A DNA stretch of 58,642 nt from Candidatus Magasanikiibacteriota bacterium (GCA_012800155.1 JAAZJX010000069.1:1-58642); one strand, 5' to 3'; positions 22,037 to 31,232 are shown, numbered from the stretch's first letter. The notes: generated by a model not told the origin, from the letters alone. Numbers and translations: made by a program.

Positions 22037-22633
22037 ATGAATATAATAAACACAGTTTATGCTAGCAATGAATCAGTTTCAGAAACTGAAGTTTTAGCTA
22101 CGGAAACTTATACAACCACAGGACATGGAGAAGAAACAAGTGGAGTAGTAGCTTCTTTGGGTATTAATGCTCAACTTTTTGTATTTCAGCTTTTGAATTT
22201 TGCTATCGTAGCTGCTATTTTGTGGTTTTTAATTTTAAAACCATTAACTAAAAAGTTAGAGGATAGAAAGAAAATTATTAATGATAGTTTGGATAAAGCT
22301 CAAGAAGTAGAAACAAACTTAACAATGAGCCAACAAAAATTTCAAGAAAAGATTGATGAAGCCAAAGTTGAAGCCAATAAAATTATTGAAAAAGCTTATG
22401 CTGATAGTGAAAAATTGAGTGAAGAAATGAAAAATAAAGCTAAAAAAGAAATTGAACTATTAGTTGATCAAGCTAAGCGTAATATTCAAATTGAGAAAGA
22501 AGAGACTATTCAAGGTTTAAAAAATGAAACTGTAAATTTAATTATAGCCGTTGTAGAAAAAGTTTTGAATGAAAAAATTACAGATAAAAAAGATCGAGAA
22601 TTGATTGAAGATTCATTGAAAAATATTAAATAA
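22037..22633 (+). CDS. atpF: ATP synthase F0 subunit b
   Basis: Peripheral stalk linking a/c to F1. Of 198 residues, one membrane helix (about 50-70, FQLLNFAIVAAILWFLILKPL) is followed by a long charged helix (to about 190) expected to dimerise as a coiled coil. The N-terminus has some 45 extra polar residues, rich in Thr/Glu/Ser, ahead of the helix; they would face outside. Only one b-type gene is present, so a homodimer is likely. Confidence 0.94.
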   Translation: MNIINTVYASNESVSETEVLATETYTTTGHGEETSGVVASLGINAQLFVFQLLNFAIVAAILWFLILKPLTKKLEDRKKIINDSLDKAQEVETNLTMSQQKFQEKIDEAKVEANKIIEKAYADSEKLSEEMKNKAKKEIELLVDQAKRNIQIEKEETIQGLKNETVNLIIAVVEKVLNEKITDKKDRELIEDSLKNIK

Positions 22634-22638
22634 TTTTT

Positions 22639-23019
22639 ATGAAAAAAAGCAATAAACAATTTGCTGAAGCTTTGTATAAGGTTACTAAAAGTTTAAAAGA
22701 TAAAGATTTAGAAAGAGTTTTATTTAATTTTGCAAAATTATTAGTTCGTTCTCATAAATTAAAGCAAGCGGAGAGGATTATAGAAGAATATATAAAATAT
22801 GCAAAAAAACAAGAAGGTGTGAAAGAAATAGAAATTACTTCTGCTCATAAATTAGATCAAGAAACTATTGACAAGATAAAACAAGTTTTTGGAGATAAAG
22901 TTAATGAACAACAAATTATTGATAAAAATATTTTAGGTGGAGTGAGTATTAAGCTAGAAGACAAGATTTTGGATGCAACTATTAAAACTCAATTAAAACA
23001 ATTAAAAAATGCATTATAA
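22639..23019 (+). CDS. atpH: ATP synthase F1 subunit delta, short form
   Basis: Connects the peripheral stalk to the top of F1. The C-terminal part is clear: IIDKNILGGVSIKLEDKILD (about 93-112) and the closing LKQLKNAL. At 126 residues it is about 50 shorter than the usual 175-180, so the N-terminal helical bundle that binds alpha subunits is reduced. The gene lies between atpF and atpA at short spacing, which secures the assignment. It may begin further upstream only if a non-ATG start is used, for which there is no room before the atpF stop. Confidence 0.9.
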   Translation: MKKSNKQFAEALYKVTKSLKDKDLERVLFNFAKLLVRSHKLKQAERIIEEYIKYAKKQEGVKEIEITSAHKLDQETIDKIKQVFGDKVNEQQIIDKNILGGVSIKLEDKILDATIKTQLKQLKNAL

Positions 23020-23043
23020 TTAATAATCAAATTTTATAAACAT

Positions 23044-24531
23044 ATGTCTACAAATCAGATAGTTGAAGAATTAAAAAAACATATTTCTCAATTTGAAAAA
23101 GTTATTGAGGTGGAGGAAATTGGTACAGTCGTAGAAGTTGGCGATGGTATTGCTCGTATGACTGGATTGACCAAAAGTCAATATCAAGAAATGTTGGAAT
23201 TTTCAAATGGAGTTTTTGGAGTAGTTTTGAATTTAGAAGAAGAAACTGTTGGAGCGGTTATTCTTGGTGATTACAAAGGTATTAAAGAAGGGGACACAGT
23301 AAAAAGAACTGGTCGTATTTTGTCAGTTCCAGTTGGAGAGCAAATGATCGGTAGAGTAGTAAATGCTTTAGGTCAAGCTATTGATGGAAAAGATGAAATT
23401 AAAACTGATAAATTTTATCCAGTAGAAAAAATTGCTCCTGGTGTTATGACTCGTCAATCAGTTGATCAGCCAGTACAAACAGGTATTAAAGCTATTGATG
23501 CAATGATTCCAATTGGTCGTGGTCAGCGCGAACTTATTATTGGTGATCGTCAAACTGGTAAAACCGCGATTGCGATTGATACCATTATCAATCAAAAAGG
23601 TCAAAACATGAAATGTATTTATGTAGCAGTTGGTCAAAAAGAATCTAAAATCGCTCGTATTGTAGCTAAATTAGAAGAAACTGGAGCTATGGAATATACC
23701 ACAGTTGTTGTTGCTGGCGCTTCTGATCCTGCTTCTATGTCTATGTTTGCACCTTATTCAGGAGTAGCAATGGCTGAATATTTTGCTGATCAAGGTCAAG
23801 ATGTTTTAATTGTTTATGATGATTTAACTAAACAAGCTTGGGCTTATCGTGAAATTTCTTTGCTACTTCGTCGTCCGCCAGGAAGAGAAGCTTATCCGGG
23901 CGATGTATTTTATTTACATTCACGCTTACTAGAACGCGCTTGTCGTCTAAATAAAGAAAATGGTGGTGGTTCAATTACAGCTTTACCAATTATTGAAACT
24001 CAAGCTGGAGATGTAACTGCTTATATTCCAACTAATGTAATTTCTATTACTGATGGACAGATTTTTTTGGAAACAGATTTGTTTTATCGCGGTGTTCGTC
24101 CAGCTTTAAATGTAGGTATTTCTGTGTCTCGTGTAGGTGGTTCTGCTCAAATTAAACCAATGAAAAAAGTAGCAGGTAAATTAAAATTGGCTATGGCTCA
24201 ATTTCGTGAATTAGAAGCTTTTGCTCAATTATCGTCAGATTTGGATCCAGAAACAAAGAAACAAATTGATTTAGGAAGAAGAATGACAGAATTGTTAAAA
24301 CAAGGTCAATATTCTCCAATGTCTGTGGAAGATCAGGTAGCAATTATTTATGCTGTCAGTAATGAATATTTTAATAAATTTGAAGTAAATGCAATTAAAG
24401 AAGCTGAAAAACAATTTCTTGATTTTATGCATAAAAATAAAAAAATTTTATTGGATAAAATTGCTAAAGGAGAATGGGATGAAGTTATTGAATCAGAACT
24501 TAAATCTGCTTGTGAAGAATTTATTAAGTAA
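23044..24531 (+). CDS. atpA: ATP synthase F1 subunit alpha
   Basis: Non-catalytic nucleotide-binding subunit that alternates with beta in F1. Length 495 is standard. Visible: the P-loop GDRQTGKT (167-174), VYDDLTKQAWAYREISLLLRR with its B-site aspartate, and the arginine-finger region SVSRVGGSAQ (near 359-368). The N-terminal helix that binds delta is present. No clear ribosome site. Confidence 0.98.
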   Translation: MSTNQIVEELKKHISQFEKVIEVEEIGTVVEVGDGIARMTGLTKSQYQEMLEFSNGVFGVVLNLEEETVGAVILGDYKGIKEGDTVKRTGRILSVPVGEQMIGRVVNALGQAIDGKDEIKTDKFYPVEKIAPGVMTRQSVDQPVQTGIKAIDAMIPIGRGQRELIIGDRQTGKTAIAIDTIINQKGQNMKCIYVAVGQKESKIARIVAKLEETGAMEYTTVVVAGASDPASMSMFAPYSGVAMAEYFADQGQDVLIVYDDLTKQAWAYREISLLLRRPPGREAYPGDVFYLHSRLLERACRLNKENGGGSITALPIIETQAGDVTAYIPTNVISITDGQIFLETDLFYRGVRPALNVGISVSRVGGSAQIKPMKKVAGKLKLAMAQFRELEAFAQLSSDLDPETKKQIDLGRRMTELLKQGQYSPMSVEDQVAIIYAVSNEYFNKFEVNAIKEAEKQFLDFMHKNKKILLDKIAKGEWDEVIESELKSACEEFIK

Positions 24532-24554
24532 ATTAAAATTATTAAATAAAATTT

Positions 24555-24588
24555 AATTTTCAATATTAAAAATTATAAATTGAAAATT
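24555..24588 (+). repeat. Hairpin in the atpA-atpG spacer
   Basis: AATTTTCAAT (24555-24564) and ATTGAAAATT (24579-24588) with a 14-base loop end eight bases before the atpG ATG. It may modulate gamma translation; AT-only composition lowers confidence. Mirror: 34055-34088. Confidence 0.45.
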
Positions 24589-24595
24589 CATTATT

Positions 24596-25567
24596 ATGTC
24601 AGTTAATACCAAAGCGATAAAACGAAGAATAAAATCTGTTGGCTCAACTCATAAAATTACTAAGGCTATGCAAATGATTTCGGCTGTAAAAATGAGAAAA
24701 GCAGTTGATTCAGCTATAAATACTCGTACTTATGCTACATTAGCTTGGGATTTATTAGTAAAATTATCAAAAACTAAAAAGAAAGAACTTCCTTTATTAG
24801 ATGCTAGACAAGTAAAAAAATTATTAATAATAATGATCACCTCTAATCGTGGTTTGTGTGGAAGTTTTAATGCTAATATTATCAAAAAAACAGCTGAACA
24901 ACTGAATAATCCAATAAATATTGGTCGACAGAGAGTAGAAAATACTTTTTTAGAACCAAGTTCTGAAATGATAGTTGATGTAATTGGAATTGGTAAAAAA
25001 GGTGCTGATTTTGCCAAAAAAATGAATTATAATTTAATTGCTTCTTTTTCTGATTTTTCTGATACTCCAACTTTAAATGATGTTTTGCCGATTAGTCGAA
25101 TGGTAATTGAAGCTTATGAAAAAAAACAATATGATAAAGTAGTAGCAGCTTATACAGATTTTAAATCTACTATCAATCAAGTAGCAAAATTTAGACAAGT
25201 ATTGCCAATTTCTGAATTTGATTTAGAAAAAATGTTATTAAGTTTAGGTGATCAAGAACAAGAAAAGCAAAATAAAAAAATGACCAAAGAGCGTGCAGAA
25301 TTTGAATTAGATAATTATCTTTTTGAACCAAACCAAGATCAAGTTTTACAAATCATTTTGCCTAAATTAGTAGAAACTCAAATTTATCAAGCCGTTTTAG
25401 AATCATCAGCTTCTGAACACAGTGCTCGTATGATGGCAATGCAAAATGCTAGTGAGGCTGCTTCGGAAATGATTGGAGAATTAAATTTAATCTATAACAA
25501 AGCTCGTCAGGCTGGTATTACGCAAGAAATTGCGGAAATTGCTGGTGGTGCGGCTGCTTTAGAATAA
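24596..25567 (+). CDS. atpG: ATP synthase F1 subunit gamma
   Basis: Rotating central shaft. The N-terminal helix (KAIKRRIKSVGSTHKITKAMQMISAVKMRKA) and C-terminal helix (SEHSARMMAMQNASEAASEMI) form the coiled coil; SNRGLCGSFN (about 83-92) is the family signature. At 323 residues it is some 35 longer than E. coli (287), with extra polar loops near 105-120 and a charged EQEKQNKKMTKERAEFE segment near 220-236. These insertions should lie on the globular part facing the stalk. Confidence 0.96.
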   Translation: MSVNTKAIKRRIKSVGSTHKITKAMQMISAVKMRKAVDSAINTRTYATLAWDLLVKLSKTKKKELPLLDARQVKKLLIIMITSNRGLCGSFNANIIKKTAEQLNNPINIGRQRVENTFLEPSSEMIVDVIGIGKKGADFAKKMNYNLIASFSDFSDTPTLNDVLPISRMVIEAYEKKQYDKVVAAYTDFKSTINQVAKFRQVLPISEFDLEKMLLSLGDQEQEKQNKKMTKERAEFELDNYLFEPNQDQVLQIILPKLVETQIYQAVLESSASEHSARMMAMQNASEAASEMIGELNLIYNKARQAGITQEIAEIAGGAAALE

Positions 25568-25590
25568 TTTATAAATAAATATTTAATAAT

Positions 25591-26970
25591 ATGTCAACAC
25601 AAAATAAAGGAGTTGTATCGCAAATTATCGGTGTAGTTGTGGATGTAAATTTCCCAGATAAATTGCCAGAAATTTATTCAGCTCTAGAGGTTAAAATGCC
25701 TAATAATGAAATTTTAATTTTGGAAGTTCAGCAACATTTAGGTAATGATGTTGTTCGTACTATTGCAATGAGTACAACTGATGGTTTATCTCGTGGAACT
25801 GAAGCAATTGATACTGGCGCGCCAATTTCTGTTCCAGTTGGTCCAGAAACTTTGGGACGCATGTATAATGTTACCGGTGAACCAATTGATAACAAAGGTG
25901 AATCAAAAACAAAAAAGAAATATCCAATTCATAGACCGGCTCCAAGTTTCAAAGATCAATCTACTAAATCAGAAGTTTTAGAAACTGGTATTAAAGTTAT
26001 TGATTTATTTTGTCCTTTTTTAAAAGGTGGTAAAGTTGGTTTGTTTGGTGGTGCTGGTGTAGGTAAGACCGTAATTATTCAAGAATTGATTCGTAATATC
26101 GCTGCTGAACATGGTGGTTATTCAATGTTTGCTGGAGTAGGAGAGAGAACTCGTGAAGGTAATGATTTATATGGAGAAATGAGAGATTCTGGAGTTTTAG
26201 ATAAAACTACTTTAGTATTTGGTCAAATGAATGAACCACCAGGAGCTCGTGCTCGAGTAGCTTTAACTGCTTTGGCTATGGCAGAATATTTTCGTGATGA
26301 AGAAGGAAAAGATTTATTATTATTTATAGATAATATTTTTCGTTTTACTCAAGCAGGTTCAGAAGTTTCTGCATTGCTTGGGCGTATGCCATCAGCTGTA
26401 GGTTATCAACCAACTTTGGCTACTGAGATGGGTGCTCTTCAGGAACGCATTACTTCTACTAATAAAGGTTCTATTACTTCTGTACAAGCAGTTTATGTGC
26501 CAGCTGATGATTTGACAGATCCAGCTCCAGCTACTACTTTTGCTCATCTTGATTCTACAGTAGTTTTAAGTCGTTCTTTATCTGAACTGGGTATTTATCC
26601 TGCGGTTGATCCTTTAGATTCTTCTTCTACTATTCTTGATCCTTTAATTGTTGGTGAAGAACATTATAATACTGCTCGTGAAGTGCAAAGAGTTTTACAA
26701 AAATACAAAGATTTACAAGATATTATTGCTATTCTTGGTATGGAAGAATTATCTGATGAAGATAAAATTACTGTGGCTCGAGCTCGTAAATTACAAAAAT
26801 TTTTATCTCAACCTTGTCATGTTGCAGAACAATTTACTGGTCGTGAAGGTCGTTATGTAAAAATGGCTGATACAGTTAGAGGTTTTCGTGAAATTCTTGA
26901 TGGAAAACATGATGATAAACCAGAACAAGCTTTTTATATGAAAGGTTCTATTGATGAGGTGACTGTTTAA
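25591..26970 (+). CDS. atpD: ATP synthase F1 subunit beta
   Basis: Catalytic subunit. Length 459 is normal. Marks are the Walker A GGAGVGKT (153-160), catalytic glutamate E185 in GVGERTREGND, Walker B LLLFIDNIFRFTQAG, and PAPATTFAHLDSTVVLSR. The C-terminal region carries the DELSEED-like ELSDEDK. It starts 23 bases after atpG. Confidence 0.98.
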   Translation: MSTQNKGVVSQIIGVVVDVNFPDKLPEIYSALEVKMPNNEILILEVQQHLGNDVVRTIAMSTTDGLSRGTEAIDTGAPISVPVGPETLGRMYNVTGEPIDNKGESKTKKKYPIHRPAPSFKDQSTKSEVLETGIKVIDLFCPFLKGGKVGLFGGAGVGKTVIIQELIRNIAAEHGGYSMFAGVGERTREGNDLYGEMRDSGVLDKTTLVFGQMNEPPGARARVALTALAMAEYFRDEEGKDLLLFIDNIFRFTQAGSEVSALLGRMPSAVGYQPTLATEMGALQERITSTNKGSITSVQAVYVPADDLTDPAPATTFAHLDSTVVLSRSLSELGIYPAVDPLDSSSTILDPLIVGEEHYNTAREVQRVLQKYKDLQDIIAILGMEELSDEDKITVARARKLQKFLSQPCHVAEQFTGREGRYVKMADTVRGFREILDGKHDDKPEQAFYMKGSIDEVTV

Positions 26971-26975
26971 TATTT

Positions 26976-27410
26976 ATGAATACTATTCATTTTAAAATTG
27001 CTACTCCAGAAAAAATTATTTATGAAAATGATGTTTTTAAAATTTCTATTCCAACTACTACTGGAGAAATTACTATTTTACCACATCATATTCCTTTAGT
27101 ATCAATTGTTCAGGCAGGTGAATTAAAAGTAACTAGTAAGATGGGAGAACAAATAATTGCTGTTTCTAGTGGGTTTGTAGAAATAAAAGCTAATAATGAA
27201 GTAATTATTTTAGCTGATAATGCTGAACGCGCTGAATTGATTGATATTGAAAGAGCAGAAAAAGCCAGAAAAAGAGCTGAGGAAGAAATGGCTAAGGCTA
27301 GAAGTCAGGAAAATGTTGATTATGCTAAATTACAAGCTGTTATTGATCGCGAGATGAATAGAATTAAAATTGGTAAAAAATATAAAAAAATAAATATTAA
27401 GAATAATTAA
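26976..27410 (+). CDS. atpC: ATP synthase F1 subunit epsilon
   Basis: Couples rotor and c-ring and can inhibit ATP hydrolysis. In 144 residues the N-terminal beta-sandwich includes FKIATPEKIIYENDVFKI, GEITILPHHIPLVS and the hinge region; the C-terminal pair of helices (from about 88, RAELIDIERAEKARKRAEEE) is complete, so the inhibitory arm should exist. It is the last gene of the operon; a terminator-like hairpin follows. Confidence 0.95.
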   Translation: MNTIHFKIATPEKIIYENDVFKISIPTTTGEITILPHHIPLVSIVQAGELKVTSKMGEQIIAVSSGFVEIKANNEVIILADNAERAELIDIERAEKARKRAEEEMAKARSQENVDYAKLQAVIDREMNRIKIGKKYKKINIKNN

Positions 27411-27515
27411 TTTTGTTTGAATTATTTTTAAATCTGCATAATATTAAACTTTTTATTTTAGATATTACATAAATTGTGATGTTTATGAAAAGTATAAAAT
27501 TTTTCTAATTTTAAT

Positions 27516-27546
27516 AAAAAACAATTAATATAATCGATTGTTTTTT
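27516..27546 (+). terminator. Terminator-like hairpin after the atp operon
   Basis: AAAAAACAAT (27516-27525) and ATTGTTTTTT (27537-27546), an 11-base loop and T6. Low GC makes it moderate. The rest of the 192-base gap (27411-27602) is AT-rich with nothing else I can assign. Mirror: 31097-31127. Confidence 0.55.
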
Positions 27547-27602
27547 ATTTTAATTATTTATAAATTCTTAAATCATTATAATTAAAATTATAATGTAATT
27601 AA

Positions 27603-28940
27603 ATGATTTTATTAATTAATCTATATATGAAAAAATTAAAATCGTTAATAATTCTTATTTTACAAGTAGTTGTTGTTTCTATAGGTTTGCATTATCTAAG
27701 AAATGCTTTACAAGCTTCAGATAATCATGAAATTAGTTTTGTAATGGTAATGCTTATAGATATTGCATTTTTGGCTGTTTATGCTTCTATGGGTGGTCGT
27801 TTAGCAAGATTATTAGGTTTTGCTCCAATGGCTGGTAAAATAATTATGGGTATTGTAGCTGGTCCAGCTGTTTTAGGTGTTTTACAACCTTATTCTGAGG
27901 GAGTAGAATTAGCTCGTTTAGCAGGTGTTTTATTTATTTTATTTGAAGCAGGTCTTCATTTTGATATGGAATTATTAAAAAAGAATTGGTTTATTTCTAC
28001 TGTCATTGCTTGTGTAGGTGTTTTTATTCCACTTGTTAGTATTGCTTTACTTGGACATTATGTCTTTTCTTTGGCTTGGATGCCAGCAATTTTTTTAGGA
28101 GGTGTTTTTACTGCAACTTCTGTTGGATTGTCAGTTGAAGCTTTAAAAAGAGCTGGTAAATTGGAAACTAATGTAGGTAATAAAATTATTGGCGCAGCAG
28201 TAATTGATGATATTTTAGGTGTTTTAGTTTTGACAATATTGGCAAAATTATCAAATGGTAATTTGGAAATGATGAGTATTGTGTGGATTTTTGTAGCTGT
28301 GGTTGTTTTTTTTGGCGGAGCTTATATACTTTGGAGTTGGGGAGTGGCTGATAAAATTGTTAAATATTTAGAAAGAAATTATGTTGGAAATTCAGAATCA
28401 ATCACTGGTCCTTCAACTCGTTTTTTCTTTGGTGCTTTGATGTTGACAGGCGCTTTAGCTGGGGTAATTGGTTTAGAACCAGTTTTAGGAGCTTTTGGTA
28501 TAGGAGTTGTTTTGTCAAAAGTAGATAATGAAATTAAAGATGAAACTTGGAAAAAAATAGAAGGTTATATGCATATTTTTGTAGGTGGATTTTTAGTAAG
28601 TATTGGTACAATGTTACCACGAGAATCTTTACTTGCTCCAAAAGCTTGGTTTTGGGCAATTATTTTAACATTATTAGCTTTTATTGGAAAATATCTTACA
28701 CGGTATGTTTTAAAAGATAAAGAAGAAGGTAAATTAGTTGGGCTTGCGATGTCAATTCGTGGTGAAGTTGGTTTAGTATTTATTGCTGTAGCTTTAGCTA
28801 ATCATGTTTTAGATGAAGTTACTGCTGCAGCTGGTTTGTTAGCAGTAATTTTGGTTACTGTTTTAGGTGCTATTCTTTTTGAAAAAGAAGTTATGAAACA
28901 AAGTGGGGTAAAAATTGTAAAATCAAAAGATCTTATTTAA
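27603..28940 (+). CDS. CPA2-type cation/proton antiporter
   Basis: Predicted Na+ or K+/H+ exchanger with about 12-13 transmembrane helices across 445 residues. FILFEAGLHFDMELLKKN (about 113-130) and the ion-site helix GAAVIDDILGVLVLTI (about 197-212), with its paired Asp, are typical of the Na_H_exchanger family, KefB/NapA side. There is no C-terminal TrkA-N (RCK) domain, so it is the short form. The ATG at 27627 (MKKLKSLIIL) is an attractive alternative start because it begins with a basic signal-anchor. Placement after the proton-driven ATP synthase suggests a link with pH or sodium balance. Confidence 0.9.
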   Translation: MILLINLYMKKLKSLIILILQVVVVSIGLHYLRNALQASDNHEISFVMVMLIDIAFLAVYASMGGRLARLLGFAPMAGKIIMGIVAGPAVLGVLQPYSEGVELARLAGVLFILFEAGLHFDMELLKKNWFISTVIACVGVFIPLVSIALLGHYVFSLAWMPAIFLGGVFTATSVGLSVEALKRAGKLETNVGNKIIGAAVIDDILGVLVLTILAKLSNGNLEMMSIVWIFVAVVVFFGGAYILWSWGVADKIVKYLERNYVGNSESITGPSTRFFFGALMLTGALAGVIGLEPVLGAFGIGVVLSKVDNEIKDETWKKIEGYMHIFVGGFLVSIGTMLPRESLLAPKAWFWAIILTLLAFIGKYLTRYVLKDKEEGKLVGLAMSIRGEVGLVFIAVALANHVLDEVTAAAGLLAVILVTVLGAILFEKEVMKQSGVKIVKSKDLI

Positions 28941-29054
28941 AAGAATAATAAATTAATATTTTTTTGAAGCTATTTTATTGTGTATAATTATTATTTATTT
29001 TCTAGTTAATTTAGCCAAAAAATATCTTGTTAAAAATATTTTTTAAAAAAATAC

Positions 29055-29083
29055 TTGACTAAAAAATTATTTTTTAAGATAAT
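29055..29083 (+). promoter_or_regulatory. Promoter of the 43-residue gene
   Basis: TTGACT (29055-29060), a 17-base spacer and GATAAT (29078-29083), with a leader near 80 bases. Mirror: 29560-29588. Confidence 0.65.
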
Positions 29084-29172
29084 ATAGATATTAATTAAAT
29101 AATTTTAAAATTTAAAAATTTTTGATTATTGATATAATTATTAGATAATAATTTTTTATAAATTAAATAAAT

Positions 29173-29304
29173 ATGTTTTGTCCATATTGTGACGCAGTAT
29201 TATTAGAAGATGAAATTTGTCCAAAATGTGGAGGTTGTGCTGATTGTTGTGTTTGTTATGAAAATGAAGATGATGAAGAAAAAGATGATTTAGATGAACA
29301 ATAA
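29173..29304 (+). CDS. Small Cys-rich zinc-ribbon-like protein with acidic tail
   Basis: A 43-residue frame that begins MFCPYCDAVLLEDEICPKCG. CPYC (3-6) and CPKC (16-19) form a compact zinc-ribbon-like pair; C22, C25, C26 and C28 (CADCCVC) could bind a further metal. The tail from residue 30 is almost all Glu/Asp. No membrane segment. A good promoter and a terminator at its end support a real gene. I recognise no named family; zinc-ribbon proteins of this size often bind nucleic acid or other proteins, but the acidic tail makes direct DNA binding less likely. It is the last gene before the mirror axis. Confidence 0.7.
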   Translation: MFCPYCDAVLLEDEICPKCGGCADCCVCYENEDDEEKDDLDEQ

Positions 29305-29305
29305 T

Positions 29306-29337
29306 AAAAACAACCGACATTAATGTCGGTTGTTTTT
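29306..29337. terminator. Terminator hairpin at the exact mirror axis
   Basis: A5-CAACCGACAT-TA-ATGTCGGTTG-T5 is a perfect 32-base palindrome centred between 29321 and 29322. As RNA it forms a GC-containing stem with a TTAA loop and a U-tract, a normal intrinsic terminator for the 43-residue gene. It is also the turning point of the whole window. Confidence 0.9.
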
Positions 29338-29338
29338 A

Positions 29339-29470
29339 TTATTGTTCATCTAAATCATCTTTTTCTTCATCATCTTCATTTTCATAACAAACACAACAAT
29401 CAGCACAACCTCCACATTTTGGACAAATTTCATCTTCTAATAATACTGCGTCACAATATGGACAAAACAT
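29339..29470 (-). CDS. Mirror copy: 43-residue Cys-rich protein
   Basis: Identical to 29173-29304. The two copies converge on the axis terminator with 34 bases between stops. Confidence 0.65.
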   Translation of the reverse strand: MFCPYCDAVLLEDEICPKCGGCADCCVCYENEDDEEKDDLDEQ

Positions 29471-29702
29471 ATTTATTTAATTTATAAAAAATTATTATCT
29501 AATAATTATATCAATAATCAAAAATTTTTAAATTTTAAAATTATTTAATTAATATCTATATTATCTTAAAAAATAATTTTTTAGTCAAGTATTTTTTTAA
29601 AAAATATTTTTAACAAGATATTTTTTGGCTAAATTAACTAGAAAATAAATAATAATTATACACAATAAAATAGCTTCAAAAAAATATTAATTTATTATTC
29701 TT

Positions 29703-31040
29703 TTAAATAAGATCTTTTGATTTTACAATTTTTACCCCACTTTGTTTCATAACTTCTTTTTCAAAAAGAATAGCACCTAAAACAGTAACCAAAATTACTG
29801 CTAACAAACCAGCTGCAGCAGTAACTTCATCTAAAACATGATTAGCTAAAGCTACAGCAATAAATACTAAACCAACTTCACCACGAATTGACATCGCAAG
29901 CCCAACTAATTTACCTTCTTCTTTATCTTTTAAAACATACCGTGTAAGATATTTTCCAATAAAAGCTAATAATGTTAAAATAATTGCCCAAAACCAAGCT
30001 TTTGGAGCAAGTAAAGATTCTCGTGGTAACATTGTACCAATACTTACTAAAAATCCACCTACAAAAATATGCATATAACCTTCTATTTTTTTCCAAGTTT
30101 CATCTTTAATTTCATTATCTACTTTTGACAAAACAACTCCTATACCAAAAGCTCCTAAAACTGGTTCTAAACCAATTACCCCAGCTAAAGCGCCTGTCAA
30201 CATCAAAGCACCAAAGAAAAAACGAGTTGAAGGACCAGTGATTGATTCTGAATTTCCAACATAATTTCTTTCTAAATATTTAACAATTTTATCAGCCACT
30301 CCCCAACTCCAAAGTATATAAGCTCCGCCAAAAAAAACAACCACAGCTACAAAAATCCACACAATACTCATCATTTCCAAATTACCATTTGATAATTTTG
30401 CCAATATTGTCAAAACTAAAACACCTAAAATATCATCAATTACTGCTGCGCCAATAATTTTATTACCTACATTAGTTTCCAATTTACCAGCTCTTTTTAA
30501 AGCTTCAACTGACAATCCAACAGAAGTTGCAGTAAAAACACCTCCTAAAAAAATTGCTGGCATCCAAGCCAAAGAAAAGACATAATGTCCAAGTAAAGCA
30601 ATACTAACAAGTGGAATAAAAACACCTACACAAGCAATGACAGTAGAAATAAACCAATTCTTTTTTAATAATTCCATATCAAAATGAAGACCTGCTTCAA
30701 ATAAAATAAATAAAACACCTGCTAAACGAGCTAATTCTACTCCCTCAGAATAAGGTTGTAAAACACCTAAAACAGCTGGACCAGCTACAATACCCATAAT
30801 TATTTTACCAGCCATTGGAGCAAAACCTAATAATCTTGCTAAACGACCACCCATAGAAGCATAAACAGCCAAAAATGCAATATCTATAAGCATTACCATT
30901 ACAAAACTAATTTCATGATTATCTGAAGCTTGTAAAGCATTTCTTAGATAATGCAAACCTATAGAAACAACAACTACTTGTAAAATAAGAATTATTAACG
31001 ATTTTAATTTTTTCATATATAGATTAATTAATAAAATCAT
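29703..31040 (-). CDS. Mirror copy: CPA2-type cation/proton antiporter
   Basis: Identical to 27603-28940; alternative start at 31016 on this strand. Confidence 0.88.
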   Translation of the reverse strand: MILLINLYMKKLKSLIILILQVVVVSIGLHYLRNALQASDNHEISFVMVMLIDIAFLAVYASMGGRLARLLGFAPMAGKIIMGIVAGPAVLGVLQPYSEGVELARLAGVLFILFEAGLHFDMELLKKNWFISTVIACVGVFIPLVSIALLGHYVFSLAWMPAIFLGGVFTATSVGLSVEALKRAGKLETNVGNKIIGAAVIDDILGVLVLTILAKLSNGNLEMMSIVWIFVAVVVFFGGAYILWSWGVADKIVKYLERNYVGNSESITGPSTRFFFGALMLTGALAGVIGLEPVLGAFGIGVVLSKVDNEIKDETWKKIEGYMHIFVGGFLVSIGTMLPRESLLAPKAWFWAIILTLLAFIGKYLTRYVLKDKEEGKLVGLAMSIRGEVGLVFIAVALANHVLDEVTAAAGLLAVILVTVLGAILFEKEVMKQSGVKIVKSKDLI

Positions 31041-31232
31041 TTAATTACATTATAATTTTAATTATAATGATTTAAGAATTTATAAATAATTAAAATAAAA
31101 AACAATCGATTATATTAATTGTTTTTTATTAAAATTAGAAAAATTTTATACTTTTCATAAACATCACAATTTATGTAATATCTAAAATAAAAAGTTTAAT
31201 ATTATGCAGATTTAAAAATAATTCAAACAAAA

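Larger units (their letters stand above)
1..29321 (+). repeat. Left arm of window-spanning perfect inverted repeat
   Basis: This half is the exact reverse complement of 29322-58642. Every gene and every small intergenic signal I checked has a partner at 58643 minus its coordinate, including both window ends and the axis. There is no unique spacer between the arms. Identity through intergenic and antisense regions argues against an old duplication. See the first finding for interpretation. Confidence 0.98.

Noticed and set aside
24730..25070. Overlapping antisense frames within atpG
   Set aside because: Both are by-products of AT-rich coding sequence; atpG itself is certain.
29306..29337. Hairpin telomere of a linear replicon
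   Set aside because: The palindrome is fully explained as an intrinsic terminator after a stop codon, and no telomere resolvase is in the window. It is kept only as a minor alternative in the first finding.
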